This document shows positions 10,203 through 19,797 of a DNA stretch of 64,000 nt, piece after piece. The position numbers were made by a program, and so were the translations under genes. Numbering within the stretch: position 1 is the stretch's first letter; the number at the start of each line of letters is the position of its first letter. The DNA comes from Pseudomonas sp. NKUCC02_KPG (GTDB lineage Bacteria > Pseudomonadota > Gammaproteobacteria > Pseudomonadales > Pseudomonadaceae): positions 310,001-374,000 of the forward strand of contig NZ_JAHKRC010000002.1 in assembly GCF_019345465.1 (NCBI RefSeq), given 5' to 3'. The notes under the pieces are model-generated. The model searched no databases. It was not told where the DNA came from and saw only the letters and a list, made by a program, of their open reading frames with translations.

Positions 10203-10677
10203 GGTGTTGCTCCACCCAGCGAGTGCAGGTCTCGACCAACTGCTGGCGTTGTGTGTCGGGCAGGGCGAGCAGTTGTTCATCCGGGGCGTAGGCCAGAAAC
10301 GCCAGTTGCTGACTGAAATCCTCGGGCACGGGCCGGGGGCTGTGGCTGCGCAAAAAATCCTGCCAGGCGTCACCCTGCAACGGGCCTGCGACCTGCGGGC
10401 CGGGCATGGACAGGGCCACCCGTTTAAGCAGCGTGGGCAGCTCGCGCAAGGTGCCCAACGAGTCGTTGGCCGCGCGCAGTTGCGCCAGGCGTTGCAAGGC
10501 CTCGCGCCGGTAGCGGTTGCGTTGCCACTGCCAGACGGCGCGTACGCCCCAGGCCGCCAGGCCGGTCAGCACAACCCCGAGCAAGGCCCACCAGCCCCAG
10601 GTCTGCGGCATGTAGCTGACGGGCGCAGGCAGGGCCAGGGTTTGCAGTTGGTCAATGCTGGGGATAGGGGTGGTCAT
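10189..10677 (-). CDS. DUF4381 membrane protein of the MoxR-Bat block
   Basis: 162 residues with one clear transmembrane helix near residues 28-46 (WWALLGVVLTGLAAWGV), followed by an Arg-rich amphipathic stretch and a cytoplasmic domain. The pattern fits the DUF4381 family, which is found almost only between DUF58 and VWA genes. The start overlaps the DUF58 stop by four bases (ATGA) and the 3' end overlaps batA. No catalytic residues are recognisable; it probably links the DUF58 protein to the membrane VWA proteins. Confidence 0.82.
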   Translation of the reverse strand: MTTPIPSIDQLQTLALPAPVSYMPQTWGWWALLGVVLTGLAAWGVRAVWQWQRNRYRREALQRLAQLRAANDSLGTLRELPTLLKRVALSMPGPQVAGPLQGDAWQDFLRSHSPRPVPEDFSQQLAFLAYAPDEQLLALPDTQRQQLVETCTRWVEQHHVAV

Positions 10678-11624
10678 CGACGCCCCCCACCCAGTTTGCC
10701 CAGTTCGGTACGCAGCTGGCTGTGGGCATCCAGCGCGGTGCTGAACATCATCAGCGGCACCTGGCTGCGGCGCAGCAGGCTGGCGATGTCCTTGAAGCGC
10801 CCGCTGAAGAAGTCGCCCAGGGGTTGGCGCACGTACGCGTGCTGTACCGCCAACTCAACCTGTAACTGGCCTTGGGTAACCAGCAGGCGTCCGGCTTTTG
10901 GCAGGTTGAGCGCCAGGGGATCGTAGACCTGCATCGCGATGACATCGTTGTGGACAGCCAGTTGGCGCATCAACTGCAGGGTGTGCGCTCCGGCCCCGGC
11001 GAAATCGCTGATCAGGCAAATCAGGTGGTCGTGCCCGGCTACGGCGAGGCAGTGCTTCAGGACCTTGTCCAGCTGGGTGGCCTCTTCGCAGTCGGGTTGC
11101 GTGGCATTGAGTTCATGGTTTTGCCCCACGATCTTGCTGCACAGCGCTTCGACCCGCTTGCGGCTGCGCAGCGGGGCGATGCTGTCGATGCGCTGGTCGT
11201 TGAACACCAGGGCGCCGACCCGGTCGCCGGCGTTGAACACCATCCACGCTGCCAGTGCGCCCAGCTCGGCGGCGGTGGCGGATTTGAAACTGCGGCTAGA
11301 ACCAAAAAACATCGACATGCGCTGATCGACCACGATTAATGCCGGGCGGTCGCGCTCTTCGGTAAATGTGCGCACCACCGGTTTGCCGGTGCGCAACGAG
11401 GCCCGCCAGTCGAGGTGGCGCAGGTCGTCACCGGGCTGATAGCGGCGCAACTCGTCAAAATTCAGACCACGGCCGCGCAAGCGCGACGCGTGGTTGCCCG
11501 AGAGGATGCTGCCCTGAGGCTGGCGCGCGACAAAACTCAACGCCCGCGCCTTGAACTCCAGCGCCATCAATTGCGCCAGAGACACGTACACCCGCCCATC
11601 GGGGGTCTGCTGTGGAGCATGCAT
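10674..11624 (-). CDS. DUF58 domain protein
   Basis: 316 residues and mostly soluble, with the family signature near the N-terminus (GRGLNFDELRRYQPGDDLR then HLDWRASLR). The later half has a VWA-like fold (ALIVVDQRMSMFF, LICLISDFAGAG). DUF58 proteins are constant companions of MoxR ATPases. It starts about 10 bases after the moxR stop and overlaps the next gene, so it belongs to one transcript with moxR and the bat genes. Confidence 0.88.
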   Translation of the reverse strand: MHAPQQTPDGRVYVSLAQLMALEFKARALSFVARQPQGSILSGNHASRLRGRGLNFDELRRYQPGDDLRHLDWRASLRTGKPVVRTFTEERDRPALIVVDQRMSMFFGSSRSFKSATAAELGALAAWMVFNAGDRVGALVFNDQRIDSIAPLRSRKRVEALCSKIVGQNHELNATQPDCEEATQLDKVLKHCLAVAGHDHLICLISDFAGAGAHTLQLMRQLAVHNDVIAMQVYDPLALNLPKAGRLLVTQGQLQVELAVQHAYVRQPLGDFFSGRFKDIASLLRRSQVPLMMFSTALDAHSQLRTELGKLGGGRR

Positions 11625-11635
11625 CGGCCAGTTCC

Positions 11636-12616
11636 TCAGGCAGGGAAAGCGACTTTGTCGAGCAGTCTGTCGAGCACCTGATCGGCATTGATGCCATCGG
11701 CCACGGCGTCGTAGCTGAGTTGCAGTCGATGGCGCAGTACCGGATGGACCATGGCGCGCACATTATCGGGTGAAACGAATGCCTGACCGCGCAGCCAGGC
11801 ATCGGCGCGGGCGCAACGGTCCAGGCCGATACCGCCCCGGGGGCTGGCGCCAATGGTTATCCAGCGGGCCAGGTCGGGGTCGTAGTCGGCTGGATGCCGG
11901 GTGGCGTTGATCAGGTCGATCAGGTAGCGGTCAATGGCGGGGGCGACGGTGACCGCGCTGACTTCTGCGCGGGCCGCAAAAATCGCCTCCTGACCCAGGG
12001 CAAACCCCGGTTCGCTGTCGATCGCTGCGTGTTGCGTCTGTTCTTCGGCGCGCAGCATGCGCAGCACTTGAGACTCGTTTGCAGGGCTGGGGTAGTCGAG
12101 CAGCACTTTCATCAGAAAGCGGTCCATCTGCGCCTCGGGCAGCGGGTAGGTGCCTTCTTGTTCGATAGGGTTCTGGGTGGCCAGAACAATAAACAGCCCG
12201 GGCAATTGATGGCTGTTGCCGGCAACGGTGATCTGGCGTTCTTCCATGGCTTCGAGCAAGGCGGCCTGGACTTTGGCAGGCGCACGGTTGATCTCGTCGG
12301 CCAGGATCAGGTTGCCGAAGAGGGGGCCTGGCTGAAACATGATCTGATTTTGCCCATCGACCTGATGCAGTACTTCGGCGCCGGTGATGTCCGAGGGCAG
12401 CAGGTCAGGGGTGAACTGGATACGGCTCATCCTTGCATCCAGGTGCCTGGCCAGCGCCTTGACGGTGCGGGTCTTGGCCAGCCCCGGCAGGCTTTCGAGC
12501 AGCAGGTGACCATTGGCCAACAGGCCGACGATGATTTGGCGGATAACCTCGTCCTGGCCCAGTACCGCTTCGGCGATGCTGGCTTGCAGGGCGTTCAGAT
12601 CATTGAGCGCGGTCAT
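11636..12616 (-). CDS. moxR: MoxR-family AAA+ ATPase
   Basis: About 326 residues. The P-loop lies near residue 40 (ESLPGLAKT; the usual first Gly is Ser here), Walker B is LILADEINRAPAK near residue 105, and the family block ATQNPIEQEGTYPLPEAQMD follows, with a C-terminal lid domain. ATG 12616 is chosen because conserved sequence begins there and the frame upstream reads through non-conserved sequence. MoxR proteins use ATP to remodel or load cofactors into partner complexes together with VWA proteins. It heads the run that ends with sulfatase and cytochrome genes. Confidence 0.9.
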   Translation of the reverse strand: MTALNDLNALQASIAEAVLGQDEVIRQIIVGLLANGHLLLESLPGLAKTRTVKALARHLDARMSRIQFTPDLLPSDITGAEVLHQVDGQNQIMFQPGPLFGNLILADEINRAPAKVQAALLEAMEERQITVAGNSHQLPGLFIVLATQNPIEQEGTYPLPEAQMDRFLMKVLLDYPSPANESQVLRMLRAEEQTQHAAIDSEPGFALGQEAIFAARAEVSAVTVAPAIDRYLIDLINATRHPADYDPDLARWITIGASPRGGIGLDRCARADAWLRGQAFVSPDNVRAMVHPVLRHRLQLSYDAVADGINADQVLDRLLDKVAFPA

Positions 12617-12683
12617 AAAGCATTCCTTGCTTGAGTACGATGGCCCAGGGTGCGGGATCACCCCCCGCTACAGATTGGCGGCT

Positions 12684-13592
12684 CTACCAGACGTACTGCA
12701 TGCGTAGGGTCCAGGTGGTGATATCCGGCGAACCTTTGCGTTCGGTCACGGTGTCGGAGTAAGCCAGCAGGCCGCCGAACTGGGGCGTGAGCATAAAGCC
12801 CAGACTGGCGCCTGCCAGGGTGCTCTCCTGTTTGTTGTCCTGCCAGTCGCCGTCGATCTTGGTCTCGCCGCCTCGGGTGTAAGTGGCGTCCAGCGAGGCC
12901 CAGAGGGCGCGATTGATGGTGTAGCTGTAATGGCCTTCAATGGCATACAGCGGCTTTTGCTCAAGCTTGCTGTCGCCCTGGTATTCGTCGTTGTCACCGA
13001 ACAGCGAAACCCAGGTGTTGAGTTCAAGCCAGGTAGGGCCGATGGGCGTGCCAAAGCCGATTTCCGGTTTGAAGACCCAGCGGTTGGCACCGATATTGAT
13101 CACCCGGTTTTTGTCGTAGTCACCGGTGGGCGTCGTTACCCACAGGGCGCCGGTGAGAAAGGTTTCCGGGGTCCATGTGGCAAATTCCTCCTTGCTCAGG
13201 GCCGGGCCGCCGAAGATGTTATGCGCCAGCACCACTTGGGCGTCGCCCATGCCGCCGTTGTGCTTGGTGCCGGTGAAAAAGCGGGCGTTGTCAAAAGACG
13301 CCGAGAGGTCGGCATAGGGTTGCAGGAACTGGATCGCGGTGTTGCGACCTTCTACGGAGAACGATCGGGCATAGCGCAGGATGTAGACATCAGCATTGAG
13401 CGACAGGCCGTCGATGGGCAGTGATGTGTCGATGGGGGTGTTGCTGTCGACGCGGTTGTAATACCCGAACAGCATGTTCAGGTCGGTGGGCGTGTTTTGC
13501 CAGTCGCGGGCATTGTCGGCCCAGCTTGCCAGCGGCATCAGGGCCAGCGTGAGTGCCGTGACACTGGCTTTGCGGGCGGTGCTTGATCCCAT
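12684..13592 (-). CDS. Outer-membrane transporter-like protein (Phenol_MetA_deg family)
   Basis: 302 residues with a signal peptide (LALMPLASWAD) and then alternating beta-strand-like segments ending in the aromatic C-terminus MQYVW, typical of outer-membrane barrels. The sequence resembles the Phenol_MetA_deg family, annotated as putative transporters of aromatic or hydrophobic compounds. A strong GAAGGAG lies before the ATG. It is 67 bases upstream of moxR on the same strand and could share its promoter. The substrate is unknown. Confidence 0.75.
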   Translation of the reverse strand: MGSSTARKASVTALTLALMPLASWADNARDWQNTPTDLNMLFGYYNRVDSNTPIDTSLPIDGLSLNADVYILRYARSFSVEGRNTAIQFLQPYADLSASFDNARFFTGTKHNGGMGDAQVVLAHNIFGGPALSKEEFATWTPETFLTGALWVTTPTGDYDKNRVINIGANRWVFKPEIGFGTPIGPTWLELNTWVSLFGDNDEYQGDSKLEQKPLYAIEGHYSYTINRALWASLDATYTRGGETKIDGDWQDNKQESTLAGASLGFMLTPQFGGLLAYSDTVTERKGSPDITTWTLRMQYVW

Positions 13593-13858
13593 CGTATTGC
13601 TCCTTCAATAGCCCATGGCGCTCTATCGTCCGATGCGCGGCGAATTTATTTTTATTGACGCTAGCACTAACCCCGGGATTCGCTGTCGTGGTTGCTTAAA
13701 ACTGCCGATTCTGTGGTCTGGGTCACTGTTAAATGACCAACGGTTATCTGCCCCGCAGACTTTGCTGGCTCTGGCCTGGGGGTTGAGTACTGGTTATTTA
13801 GCCACCTGTTCGAGCTGGCTGCGTGATATCGTATTGGCCTTTATCAAGGGGATTTCCA

Positions 13859-14212
13859 ATGCGAATGCTGATTGGCGTTTTGAGCCTGGCCTTGCTGGCC
13901 GGTTGTGTGTCTCCTGCGATGGACACTGCCCGTAGCAAAGCCCCGGTCCGGGTGCTGGCTTCGGATAAAGCCACGGCGCTGGTCGCCGAATGCATCAAGT
14001 TTTCCTGGGAGGACGAAAGCGTCTTCGGGGTGGATGCCAGTGCCTATGTCAACAACGACAAGACCGGCCCACTGACGGTGTATACCCGTGGCGCAGAGTC
14101 CTTTGCCGATCTGGTGCCCCAGGGTACGGGCACTTCGGTGAGCTATTACGCCAAGCAACCCGGCGACGCTAGCGCCATGCGCCGTTTGGCGATGCTGGCG
14201 ACATGCTTGTAA
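13859..14212 (+). CDS. Small lipoprotein
   Basis: 117 residues. A short signal peptide ends in the lipobox LLAGC, so the mature protein should be a lipidated envelope protein. ATG 13859 is preceded by AAGGGGA at proper spacing, which decides this start over the upstream in-frame codon. The rest has two further Cys residues (AECIKF and the C-terminal ATCL) that could form a disulfide. It lies 18 bases before the DNA polymerase II gene and may share its transcript. I do not recognise a functional family. Confidence 0.75.
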   Translation: MRMLIGVLSLALLAGCVSPAMDTARSKAPVRVLASDKATALVAECIKFSWEDESVFGVDASAYVNNDKTGPLTVYTRGAESFADLVPQGTGTSVSYYAKQPGDASAMRRLAMLATCL

Positions 14213-14230
14213 ATTCGTGAGGCTGCGGCG

Positions 14231-16594
14231 GTGGAATTGAGGCAGGGGTTTGTCCTGACCCGGCACTGGCGCGATACGCCGTCGGGTATCGAAGTCGACT
14301 TCTGGTTGGCGACCGATGACGGGCCGCAGCACGTGCGCCTGCCTTGTCAGACCTCGACCGCGTTCATCCCGACGGTGCAGCTCGCTCAGGCGCAGACGCT
14401 GTTGCAGGATGAACGGGGTGTGGCGTTTCGCGAGCTGCAACTCTGCGATTTTCAATCGCGACCGGTCACGGGCCTTTACTGCCGCCAGCATACCCAGTTG
14501 ATGGACGTTGCCCAGCGTCTGCGGCGCGCCGGGGTCGATGTGTATGAGGCTGATGTGCGCCCGCCGGAGCGTTTCCTGATGGAGCGTTTTATCACCGCCC
14601 CGGTGAGTTTCGGCGGCCGGGCCCAGGACGATGGTTCGTTGCTGGATGCCCGGCTAAAGCCCCATCCCGATTACCGGCCGCGCTTGAAACTGGTCTCGCT
14701 GGATATCGAGACCAGCGCCCAGGGTGACCTGTATTCCATTGCCCTGGAGGGCTGTGGCCAGCGTCAGGTGTATATGCTGGGCAAGGCCACCGAGGCTGAC
14801 ACTGCGGTCGATTTCGATCTTGAGTTCTGTGCGACCCGGGGCGACCTGTTGCTGCGCCTGAACCAGTGGCTGGCGCTGCATGATCCCGATGCAATCATTG
14901 GCTGGAACGTTGTGCAATTTGACCTGCGGGTATTGCACGAGCATGCCCGCCGGCTGGGTATCCCGTTGCTGCTGGGACGTGGTGGTAGTGAAATGCAGTG
15001 GCGCGAGCACGGCACCCGAAACAACCATTTTTTCGCCAGCGCGGCGGGGCGTCTGATCATCGACGGCATTGAGTCGTTGCGTTCGGCAACCTGGTCGTTT
15101 CCCTCCTTCAGCCTGGAAAACGTCGCCCAGACCCTGCTGGGTGAAGGCAAGGACATCAGCACGCCGTATCAGCGCATGGACGAAATCAACCGCATGTTTG
15201 CCCATGACAAGCCTGCGCTGGCGCGCTACAACCTCAAGGACTGCGAGCTGGTGACGCGGATATTCGCGAAAACCGAGTTGCTGACCTTTCTGCTGGAACG
15301 GGCCTCGGTCACGGGCCTTGAGGCAGACCGCAGCGGTGGTTCGGTGGCAGCGTTTTACCATTTGTACATGCCACTGATGCACCGCCAGGGCTTTGTCGCC
15401 CCCAATCTTGGCGACAAGCCACCCCAGGCCAGCCCCGGCGGCTTTGTGATGGAGTCCCAGCCGGGGCTTTACGAGTCGGTGCTGGTACTCGATTACAAAA
15501 GCCTTTACCCGTCGATTATCCGCACCTTCCTGATCGATCCGCTGGGGCTGGTGGAAGGGCTTCGCGAGCCGAGTGACGAGGCCTCGGTGCCAGGCTTTCG
15601 CGGGGCGCGCTTTTCCCGAACCCGGCATTGTCTGCCTGCCATTATTGAGCGGGTGGCCAATGGGCGCGAAGTCGCCAAGCGGGAAAAAAACGCACCCTTG
15701 TCCCAAGCCCTGAAGATCATCATGAATGCGTTCTATGGGGTACTGGGTTCCAGTGGCTGCCGTTTTTTCGACACGCGACTGGCGTCGTCGATCACCTTGC
15801 GGGGACACGAGATCATGCTCAAGACCCGGGCATTGATCGAGTCCAAGGGTTACAGCGTGATCTATGGCGACACCGACTCCACCTTCGTCTGGCTGCGCAG
15901 TGAACACAGCGAACAAGACGCTGCCCGTATCGGCCATGACCTGGTGCGGCACGTCAACCAGTGGTGGCAGGCCCATGTGCGTGACGAATACGGGCTCACC
16001 AGTGCGTTGGAACTCCAGTTCGAAACCCATTACAGCCGGTTCCTGATGCCCACGATCCGCGGCGCCGAAGAGGGCAGTAAAAAGCGCTATGCAGGGTTGG
16101 TGGCCCATGCAGACGGGCGTCGGGAGATGGTCTACAAGGGGCTTGAGACTGTGCGCAGCGACTGGTCGCCGCTGGCCCAGCAGTTTCAGCAGGCGTTGTA
16201 CCTGCGTATCTTCAATCGCCAGCCCTATCAGGACTACGTACGGGATTTTGTGCGCGGCACCCTGGCTGGGGAGCATGACGAGCTGCTGATTTACCGCAAG
16301 CGCCTGCGTCGTCAACTCAGTGATTACGAACGCAACGTCCCGCCCCATGTGCGGGCGGCGCGGCTGGCCGATGAGTACAACGACCAGCAGGGACGGCCCC
16401 GGCAGTACCAGAACGGCGGCACCATCAGCTATGTGATGACCGTGGCCGGTCCCCAGCCGTTGGAGAACCGCACCGCGCAGGTGGACTACGACCACTACCT
16501 GACGCGTCAGCTACAACCGGTGGCGGACGCGATTCTGGTATTTGTCGACGACGACTTCAGCGCGCTGGTGGGCGGGCAGATGGGGTTGTTTTAA
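14231..16594 (+). CDS. polB: DNA polymerase II (family B)
   Basis: 787 residues, close to the 783 of the E. coli enzyme, starting at GTG. The 3'-5' exonuclease motif I is SLDIETS near residue 157. Polymerase motif A is DYKSLYPSI near residue 420, motif B is [18 protein letters not shown] and motif C is YGDTDS near residue 544. All catalytic acidic residues are present. The enzyme restarts replication and bypasses damage, and in E. coli is induced by the SOS response. No convincing LexA site is visible here. The last bases overlap a convergent small gene. Confidence 0.96.
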   Translation: MELRQGFVLTRHWRDTPSGIEVDFWLATDDGPQHVRLPCQTSTAFIPTVQLAQAQTLLQDERGVAFRELQLCDFQSRPVTGLYCRQHTQLMDVAQRLRRAGVDVYEADVRPPERFLMERFITAPVSFGGRAQDDGSLLDARLKPHPDYRPRLKLVSLDIETSAQGDLYSIALEGCGQRQVYMLGKATEADTAVDFDLEFCATRGDLLLRLNQWLALHDPDAIIGWNVVQFDLRVLHEHARRLGIPLLLGRGGSEMQWREHGTRNNHFFASAAGRLIIDGIESLRSATWSFPSFSLENVAQTLLGEGKDISTPYQRMDEINRMFAHDKPALARYNLKDCELVTRIFAKTELLTFLLERASVTGLEADRSGGSVAAFYHLYMPLMHRQGFVAPNLGDKPPQASPGGFVMESQPGLYESVLVLDYKSLYPSIIRTFLIDPLGLVEGLREPSDEASVPGFRGARFSRTRHCLPAIIERVANGREVAKREKNAPLSQALKIIMNAFYGVLGSSGCRFFDTRLASSITLRGHEIMLKTRALIESKGYSVIYGDTDSTFVWLRSEHSEQDAARIGHDLVRHVNQWWQAHVRDEYGLTSALELQFETHYSRFLMPTIRGAEEGSKKRYAGLVAHADGRREMVYKGLETVRSDWSPLAQQFQQALYLRIFNRQPYQDYVRDFVRGTLAGEHDELLIYRKRLRRQLSDYERNVPPHVRAARLADEYNDQQGRPRQYQNGGTISYVMTVAGPQPLENRTAQVDYDHYLTRQLQPVADAILVFVDDDFSALVGGQMGLF

Positions 16595-16869
16595 GCGTCG
16601 CTGGCGGGTGTGGTGGCCTTGGATTTGGCGCGATCCTTGGCGGCCTTGGCTTCAGCGGCCAGGCACTCCAGGCAGAACTGCTCGGCGTAGCTCATGATGA
16701 TTTCTGTGGTATCACCCTTGATCGTGCGCGAGCCTGCGAGGATGTAGCGCATGCGCTTTTCGGTCACGCCGATGCGCTGGGCAATCCAGGCCGGGGTCTG
16801 GCCGATGCGGTCTACCAGTTTGTTGGCGTATTCGGTGGAGTGGTTGTAGCGTTCAGCGTTGGGAAACAT
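16591..16869 (-). CDS. Small helix-turn-helix protein
   Basis: 92 residues. The central part ([20 protein letters not shown]) has the shape of a helix-turn-helix like those of Cro/XRE proteins. Two Cys follow ([10 protein letters not shown]), then a Lys/Ala-rich tail ([12 protein letters not shown]). The stop codon overlaps the convergent polB stop. Probably a DNA-binding protein; targets are unknown. Confidence 0.6.
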   Translation of the reverse strand: MFPNAERYNHSTEYANKLVDRIGQTPAWIAQRIGVTEKRMRYILAGSRTIKGDTTEIIMSYAEQFCLECLAAEAKAAKDRAKSKATTPASDA

Positions 16870-16969
16870 AGGGGGTCCATAAGCGTGGGGATAAAGCCGG
16901 AGGGCAGGGTACTCCTTTTCATCGCAATCGCCTGTATTTAAACCACCGGGCTGACGGGATACCTGGCGG

Positions 16970-17338
16970 CTAGGGTTTTGCCGGCCTGATCAAACTCTCT
17001 GCCGGGATGCCAAACATCTCATGCAGTTTCCAGATCATGGGCAGCGTCAGCGCCCGCTTGCCATTGAGCACCTCGTAAACCCGGTTCTGCCTGCCGATAG
17101 CGGGCACCAGGTCGGCAGGTGACAGCCCGGACTGCTCCATCCTGAAGCGTATGGCCTCTATCGGGTTGGGCAGGTCCATCGGGAAGTGCTTCGCTTCATA
17201 GGCTTCAATCAAGGTAATAATGACATCGAGGTAGTCGCCCTGCGGGGTACCTGGTTCCGGCTCATTGTCGAACAGAGGGGAAACAGCCTTCAGGGCGTCC
17301 TGGTAGTCTTGTTCAGTACGGATTGGGCGAATATTCAT
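16970..17338 (-). CDS. higA: HigA-family antitoxin (orphan)
   Basis: 122 residues with the HigA layout: an N-terminal region that in intact systems binds the toxin (IRTEQDYQDAL, then YLDVIITLIEAYEAKHFPMD) and a C-terminal XRE helix-turn-helix (GLSPADLVPAIGRQNRVYEV, then LNGKRALTLPMIWKLHEMFG). It follows the higB remnant by only three bases, the normal toxin-first order of this family. Because the toxin is broken, the protein may now act only as a repressor or neutralise a HigB-like toxin elsewhere. Confidence 0.85.
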   Translation of the reverse strand: MNIRPIRTEQDYQDALKAVSPLFDNEPEPGTPQGDYLDVIITLIEAYEAKHFPMDLPNPIEAIRFRMEQSGLSPADLVPAIGRQNRVYEVLNGKRALTLPMIWKLHEMFGIPAESLIRPAKP

Positions 17339-17341
17339 GGG

Positions 17342-17550
17342 TTACTCCAGTTCAACGGTATCGGCATCAATGGCGTCGTACTGTTTATGGGTGCCGACGA
17401 ACTTGATGTAAAGGGCGCTGAAGCGGTAAGCCACCGCGACCACGAGCCGATACTCATTACCTTTGATGTTGAAAACGACTCTGCCGGTGGGACTTTAGCA
17501 AGTGACTTCCATTTCAAAGCGGCTATTCAAATACCAAGCAACTCCCGTAA
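17342..17550 (-). pseudogene. higB: Decayed HigB toxin gene
   Basis: On the minus strand the last 45 codons read as an intact HigB C-terminus (VVFNIKGNEYRLVVAV, then LYIKFVGTHKQYD and IDADTVELE) ending just before higA. Directly upstream the frame is closed by a stop. Family-like pieces continue in other frames: LKWKSLAKV in one and AWYLNS in another. The N-terminus cannot be found and part of the middle seems deleted. This is a toxin broken by frameshifts and deletion, next to a still intact antitoxin. Confidence 0.75.
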
Positions 17551-17668
17551 ATGCCAGGCACAAAGTTCAAGAAAGTGTGTGGTGCCCCTCATGCTCCAAA
17601 TCACGTGCCGCCTGGTATTTCTGAACTAGAGTTCCCCTCACTTACCAACAGACACGAGAGGGACTTTC

Positions 17669-18049
17669 ATGACTGCGCTGGATGTTTTTTGGGTCGGGCT
17701 GGGGGGCGGGCTGGGGTCGTTGCTGCGCTGGTGGATCGGACTGCGGGTGGGGCAGTTGTATAAGGGCTCCTTGCCCCTGGGCACGTTTTTGATCAACGTC
17801 AGCGGCGCCTTTGTCATCGGTTACTTGAGCATCCTGTTTACCGTGGACTGGCGTGACCGCTATGGCGACTTCCTGAGTGCTGCCGTGCTCACCGGTATTC
17901 TTGGCGGCTACACCACGTTCAGCAGCATGCAGCTCGATGCTTCCAAGCTGGCCAAGGCCAGGGACCGTGCATGGGCGGCAGGTTATCTGATCATCTCGGT
18001 ACTGGTCGGTCTGGCCGCCGCCGCATTCGGCGCCTGGCTGGCGCGCTGA
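17669..18049 (+). CDS. crcB: Fluoride channel CrcB/FluC, first copy
   Basis: 126 residues with four hydrophobic helices and family marks: [27 protein letters not shown] and [13 protein letters not shown]. In the FluC pore box, usually TTFSTF, the second Phe is replaced by Met here. It exports fluoride passively across the inner membrane. GAGAGGGAC precedes the ATG. The gene is 16 bases upstream of a second crcB, so the two are probably made together. No fluoride riboswitch consensus was recognised in the leader. Confidence 0.92.
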   Translation: MTALDVFWVGLGGGLGSLLRWWIGLRVGQLYKGSLPLGTFLINVSGAFVIGYLSILFTVDWRDRYGDFLSAAVLTGILGGYTTFSSMQLDASKLAKARDRAWAAGYLIISVLVGLAAAAFGAWLAR

Positions 18050-18065
18050 CACAGGAGCAAACACC

Positions 18066-18467
18066 ATGTTGAACATGATTATTCTGATTTTCGTCGGCGG
18101 CGCGTTTGGCGCCATGTGCCGCGAATTTGTCATGCTGTCGGTGCCGCGCCTGGCCGACGGTTTTCCGATGGATATTTTTGTCGTCAATATCGTCGCCGCC
18201 TTCCTGCTGGGAGTGGCTACGTCGCTGTTCAAGAGCAACCGGATCAATCAATACGTACACGTGATGGTCGGCACCGGGATCATGGGCGGGTTGTCCACGT
18301 TCTCCAGCTTCGTGTTCGGCGCCGTCGAAATGATGAAAGACCCAAGCGGTGTATTTGTCTCCCTCTGCTATCTGGTACTCAGCCTGGTAATCGGCTTTGT
18401 CGCCGTTGAGCTGGGCCTGGTTGCCGGAGCAAAGGTCACGCCGCTACCCGCATCAGACAACCCGTAA
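18066..18467 (+). CDS. crcB: Fluoride channel CrcB/FluC, second copy
   Basis: 133 residues, four helices, with [29 protein letters not shown] and [14 protein letters not shown]. This copy keeps the second Phe of the pore box that the first copy lacks, but has Ala where the small Gly of the N-x-x-G-x-F helix normally lies. The complementary losses suggest that the two proteins pair as a heterodimer. A strong terminator follows the stop. Confidence 0.92.
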   Translation: MLNMIILIFVGGAFGAMCREFVMLSVPRLADGFPMDIFVVNIVAAFLLGVATSLFKSNRINQYVHVMVGTGIMGGLSTFSSFVFGAVEMMKDPSGVFVSLCYLVLSLVIGFVAVELGLVAGAKVTPLPASDNP

Positions 18468-18487
18468 CCAAGGTTGCAACGGCCATG

Positions 18488-18515
18488 AAAAAGCCCTCGT
18501 CAGAGGGCTTTTTTT
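18488..18515. terminator. Bidirectional rho-independent terminator
   Basis: The stem AAGCCCTC/GAGGGCTT has a four-base loop, with A-run before and T-run after, between the convergent crcB pair and kch. It can serve both strands. Confidence 0.9.
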
Positions 18516-18532
18516 GTATCCAGGCCAAAGGC

Positions 18533-19708
18533 TCAGGCCAGTGATGTACACTTGCCGAAGAACATCTCGGTGATCAGGTCATTGTTGATCTCATCACCCT
18601 GCAATGTGCGCACCAGCAGCTCACTGCCCAGCAACGGCAGCGACAGCACCATGGTCGGGTTGACGCGTTTGACCTTGGGCATGTTCCGCGTTTCGTTGAC
18701 CAGCGCGATGATCTGGGTGTCATCCCCCGCAACTTCCTTGGCCGCCAGAATGGTGAACACGTTTTCGGCGTCGCTGTCGCACAGGGTCACGATGTATTTG
18801 GCGTCCTCGGCACCGGCCATTTTCAGGGTTGAAGCAGCCGATGGATCACCTTCGATAATGTCGGCCTTTTCGGGCAAGTCGTGCTGACTGCCGGTGGCGC
18901 ACACGACCGTGACGTGCTCGCCGCGATCGGTCAGGCCTTTGTAGACGTTTTGTGCCAGTGAACCGACGCCGACGAGGATGTAGTGATTTTTACGGGCCAT
19001 GTGGGTAATCCTGCCTTTAACGATTCGTTGGATGTTGTTGCTGATCAGCGGGCCGGCAATGGACGCCACCGAGATCGCGAAGATGGTGATGCCCAGGATG
19101 ATCACCGTCAGGGTGAAAAACCGCGCATCGGTGGTATGGGGCACGATGTCGCCAAACCCAACGGTCGACATCACCACAATGGCGAAGTAGAACGCTGACG
19201 GCAGGTCGGTGACGGGGGGAGCGAATCCTTCACCGATGTAGAGTGTGCCCAGGGTGCTGTAGACGATCAGCGAGGCGATGCTGACCACTGCAAAGAAGCT
19301 GCCCGTGGCCAGGCTGTAGTGGTCAAAGCGGCGCCAGTAGAAGACCAGGACCGCAATCGTGAAGAGTGAAAAAAAGGTCACTGCGTCGGTTTTTTTAAGG
19401 ATGAAAAAATCAACGCAGACGGTGGCTACCAACAGCAATAATGCAAAAAACCAGCTGATACGCGACTTGATCAACAGCCCCAGTGACATCAGTACCAGTA
19501 CGAAACCCACTACAAAACCGGGGATTTCCAGCAAGGCTAAAAAGCTCAGGGCCTCCTTCCATGAGTCAAACGAGCCGGAGACGGTATTGGCGTGAGCAAT
19601 GCCACGGTGCAACACCGGCATAAATAATAGAAAGCCATTGATCGCCACCAGCAAAGCGACTCCATAGGCAAAGGAGATACGATTTTTTACGTCCTGTAAT
19701 AAAGTCAT
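18533..19708 (-). CDS. kch: Kch-like potassium channel with TrkA-N domain
   Basis: About 391 residues from ATG 19708. Six membrane helices are followed by the pore helix and selectivity filter TVGFGD near residue 182, then a cytoplasmic RCK/TrkA-N domain beginning HYILVGVGSLAQNVYKGL with a nucleotide-binding glycine pattern. Sequence order and the ending (LLGSELLVRTLQGDEINND) match E. coli Kch. The upstream in-frame extension to 19771 is not conserved, so the internal Met is preferred. It is a single gene convergent with crcB. Confidence 0.88.
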   Translation of the reverse strand: MTLLQDVKNRISFAYGVALLVAINGFLLFMPVLHRGIAHANTVSGSFDSWKEALSFLALLEIPGFVVGFVLVLMSLGLLIKSRISWFFALLLLVATVCVDFFILKKTDAVTFFSLFTIAVLVFYWRRFDHYSLATGSFFAVVSIASLIVYSTLGTLYIGEGFAPPVTDLPSAFYFAIVVMSTVGFGDIVPHTTDARFFTLTVIILGITIFAISVASIAGPLISNNIQRIVKGRITHMARKNHYILVGVGSLAQNVYKGLTDRGEHVTVVCATGSQHDLPEKADIIEGDPSAASTLKMAGAEDAKYIVTLCDSDAENVFTILAAKEVAGDDTQIIALVNETRNMPKVKRVNPTMVLSLPLLGSELLVRTLQGDEINNDLITEMFFGKCTSLA

Positions 19709-19797
19709 GGCACCTACGACGCGTCTGTTAAGGGGTGAAGGGAGTGTAGGCCAGGTTTTCCTGGCTGCCACACGGGGTCTCGGGTGCTGGGGCTTTT

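Noticed and set aside
13790..13805. LexA box near polB (CTG-N10-CAC)
   Set aside because: One half-site is wrong, the spacer is not AT-alternating, and it lies before the lipoprotein rather than polB.
14654..16495. 613-codon minus-strand frame opposite polB
   Set aside because: All polymerase and exonuclease motifs lie on the plus strand; the antisense protein has no recognisable domain and is low in predicted structure.
17560..17668. Fluoride riboswitch in front of crcB
   Set aside because: The GGnGATGG core and the conserved 3' pseudoknot bases are not present.
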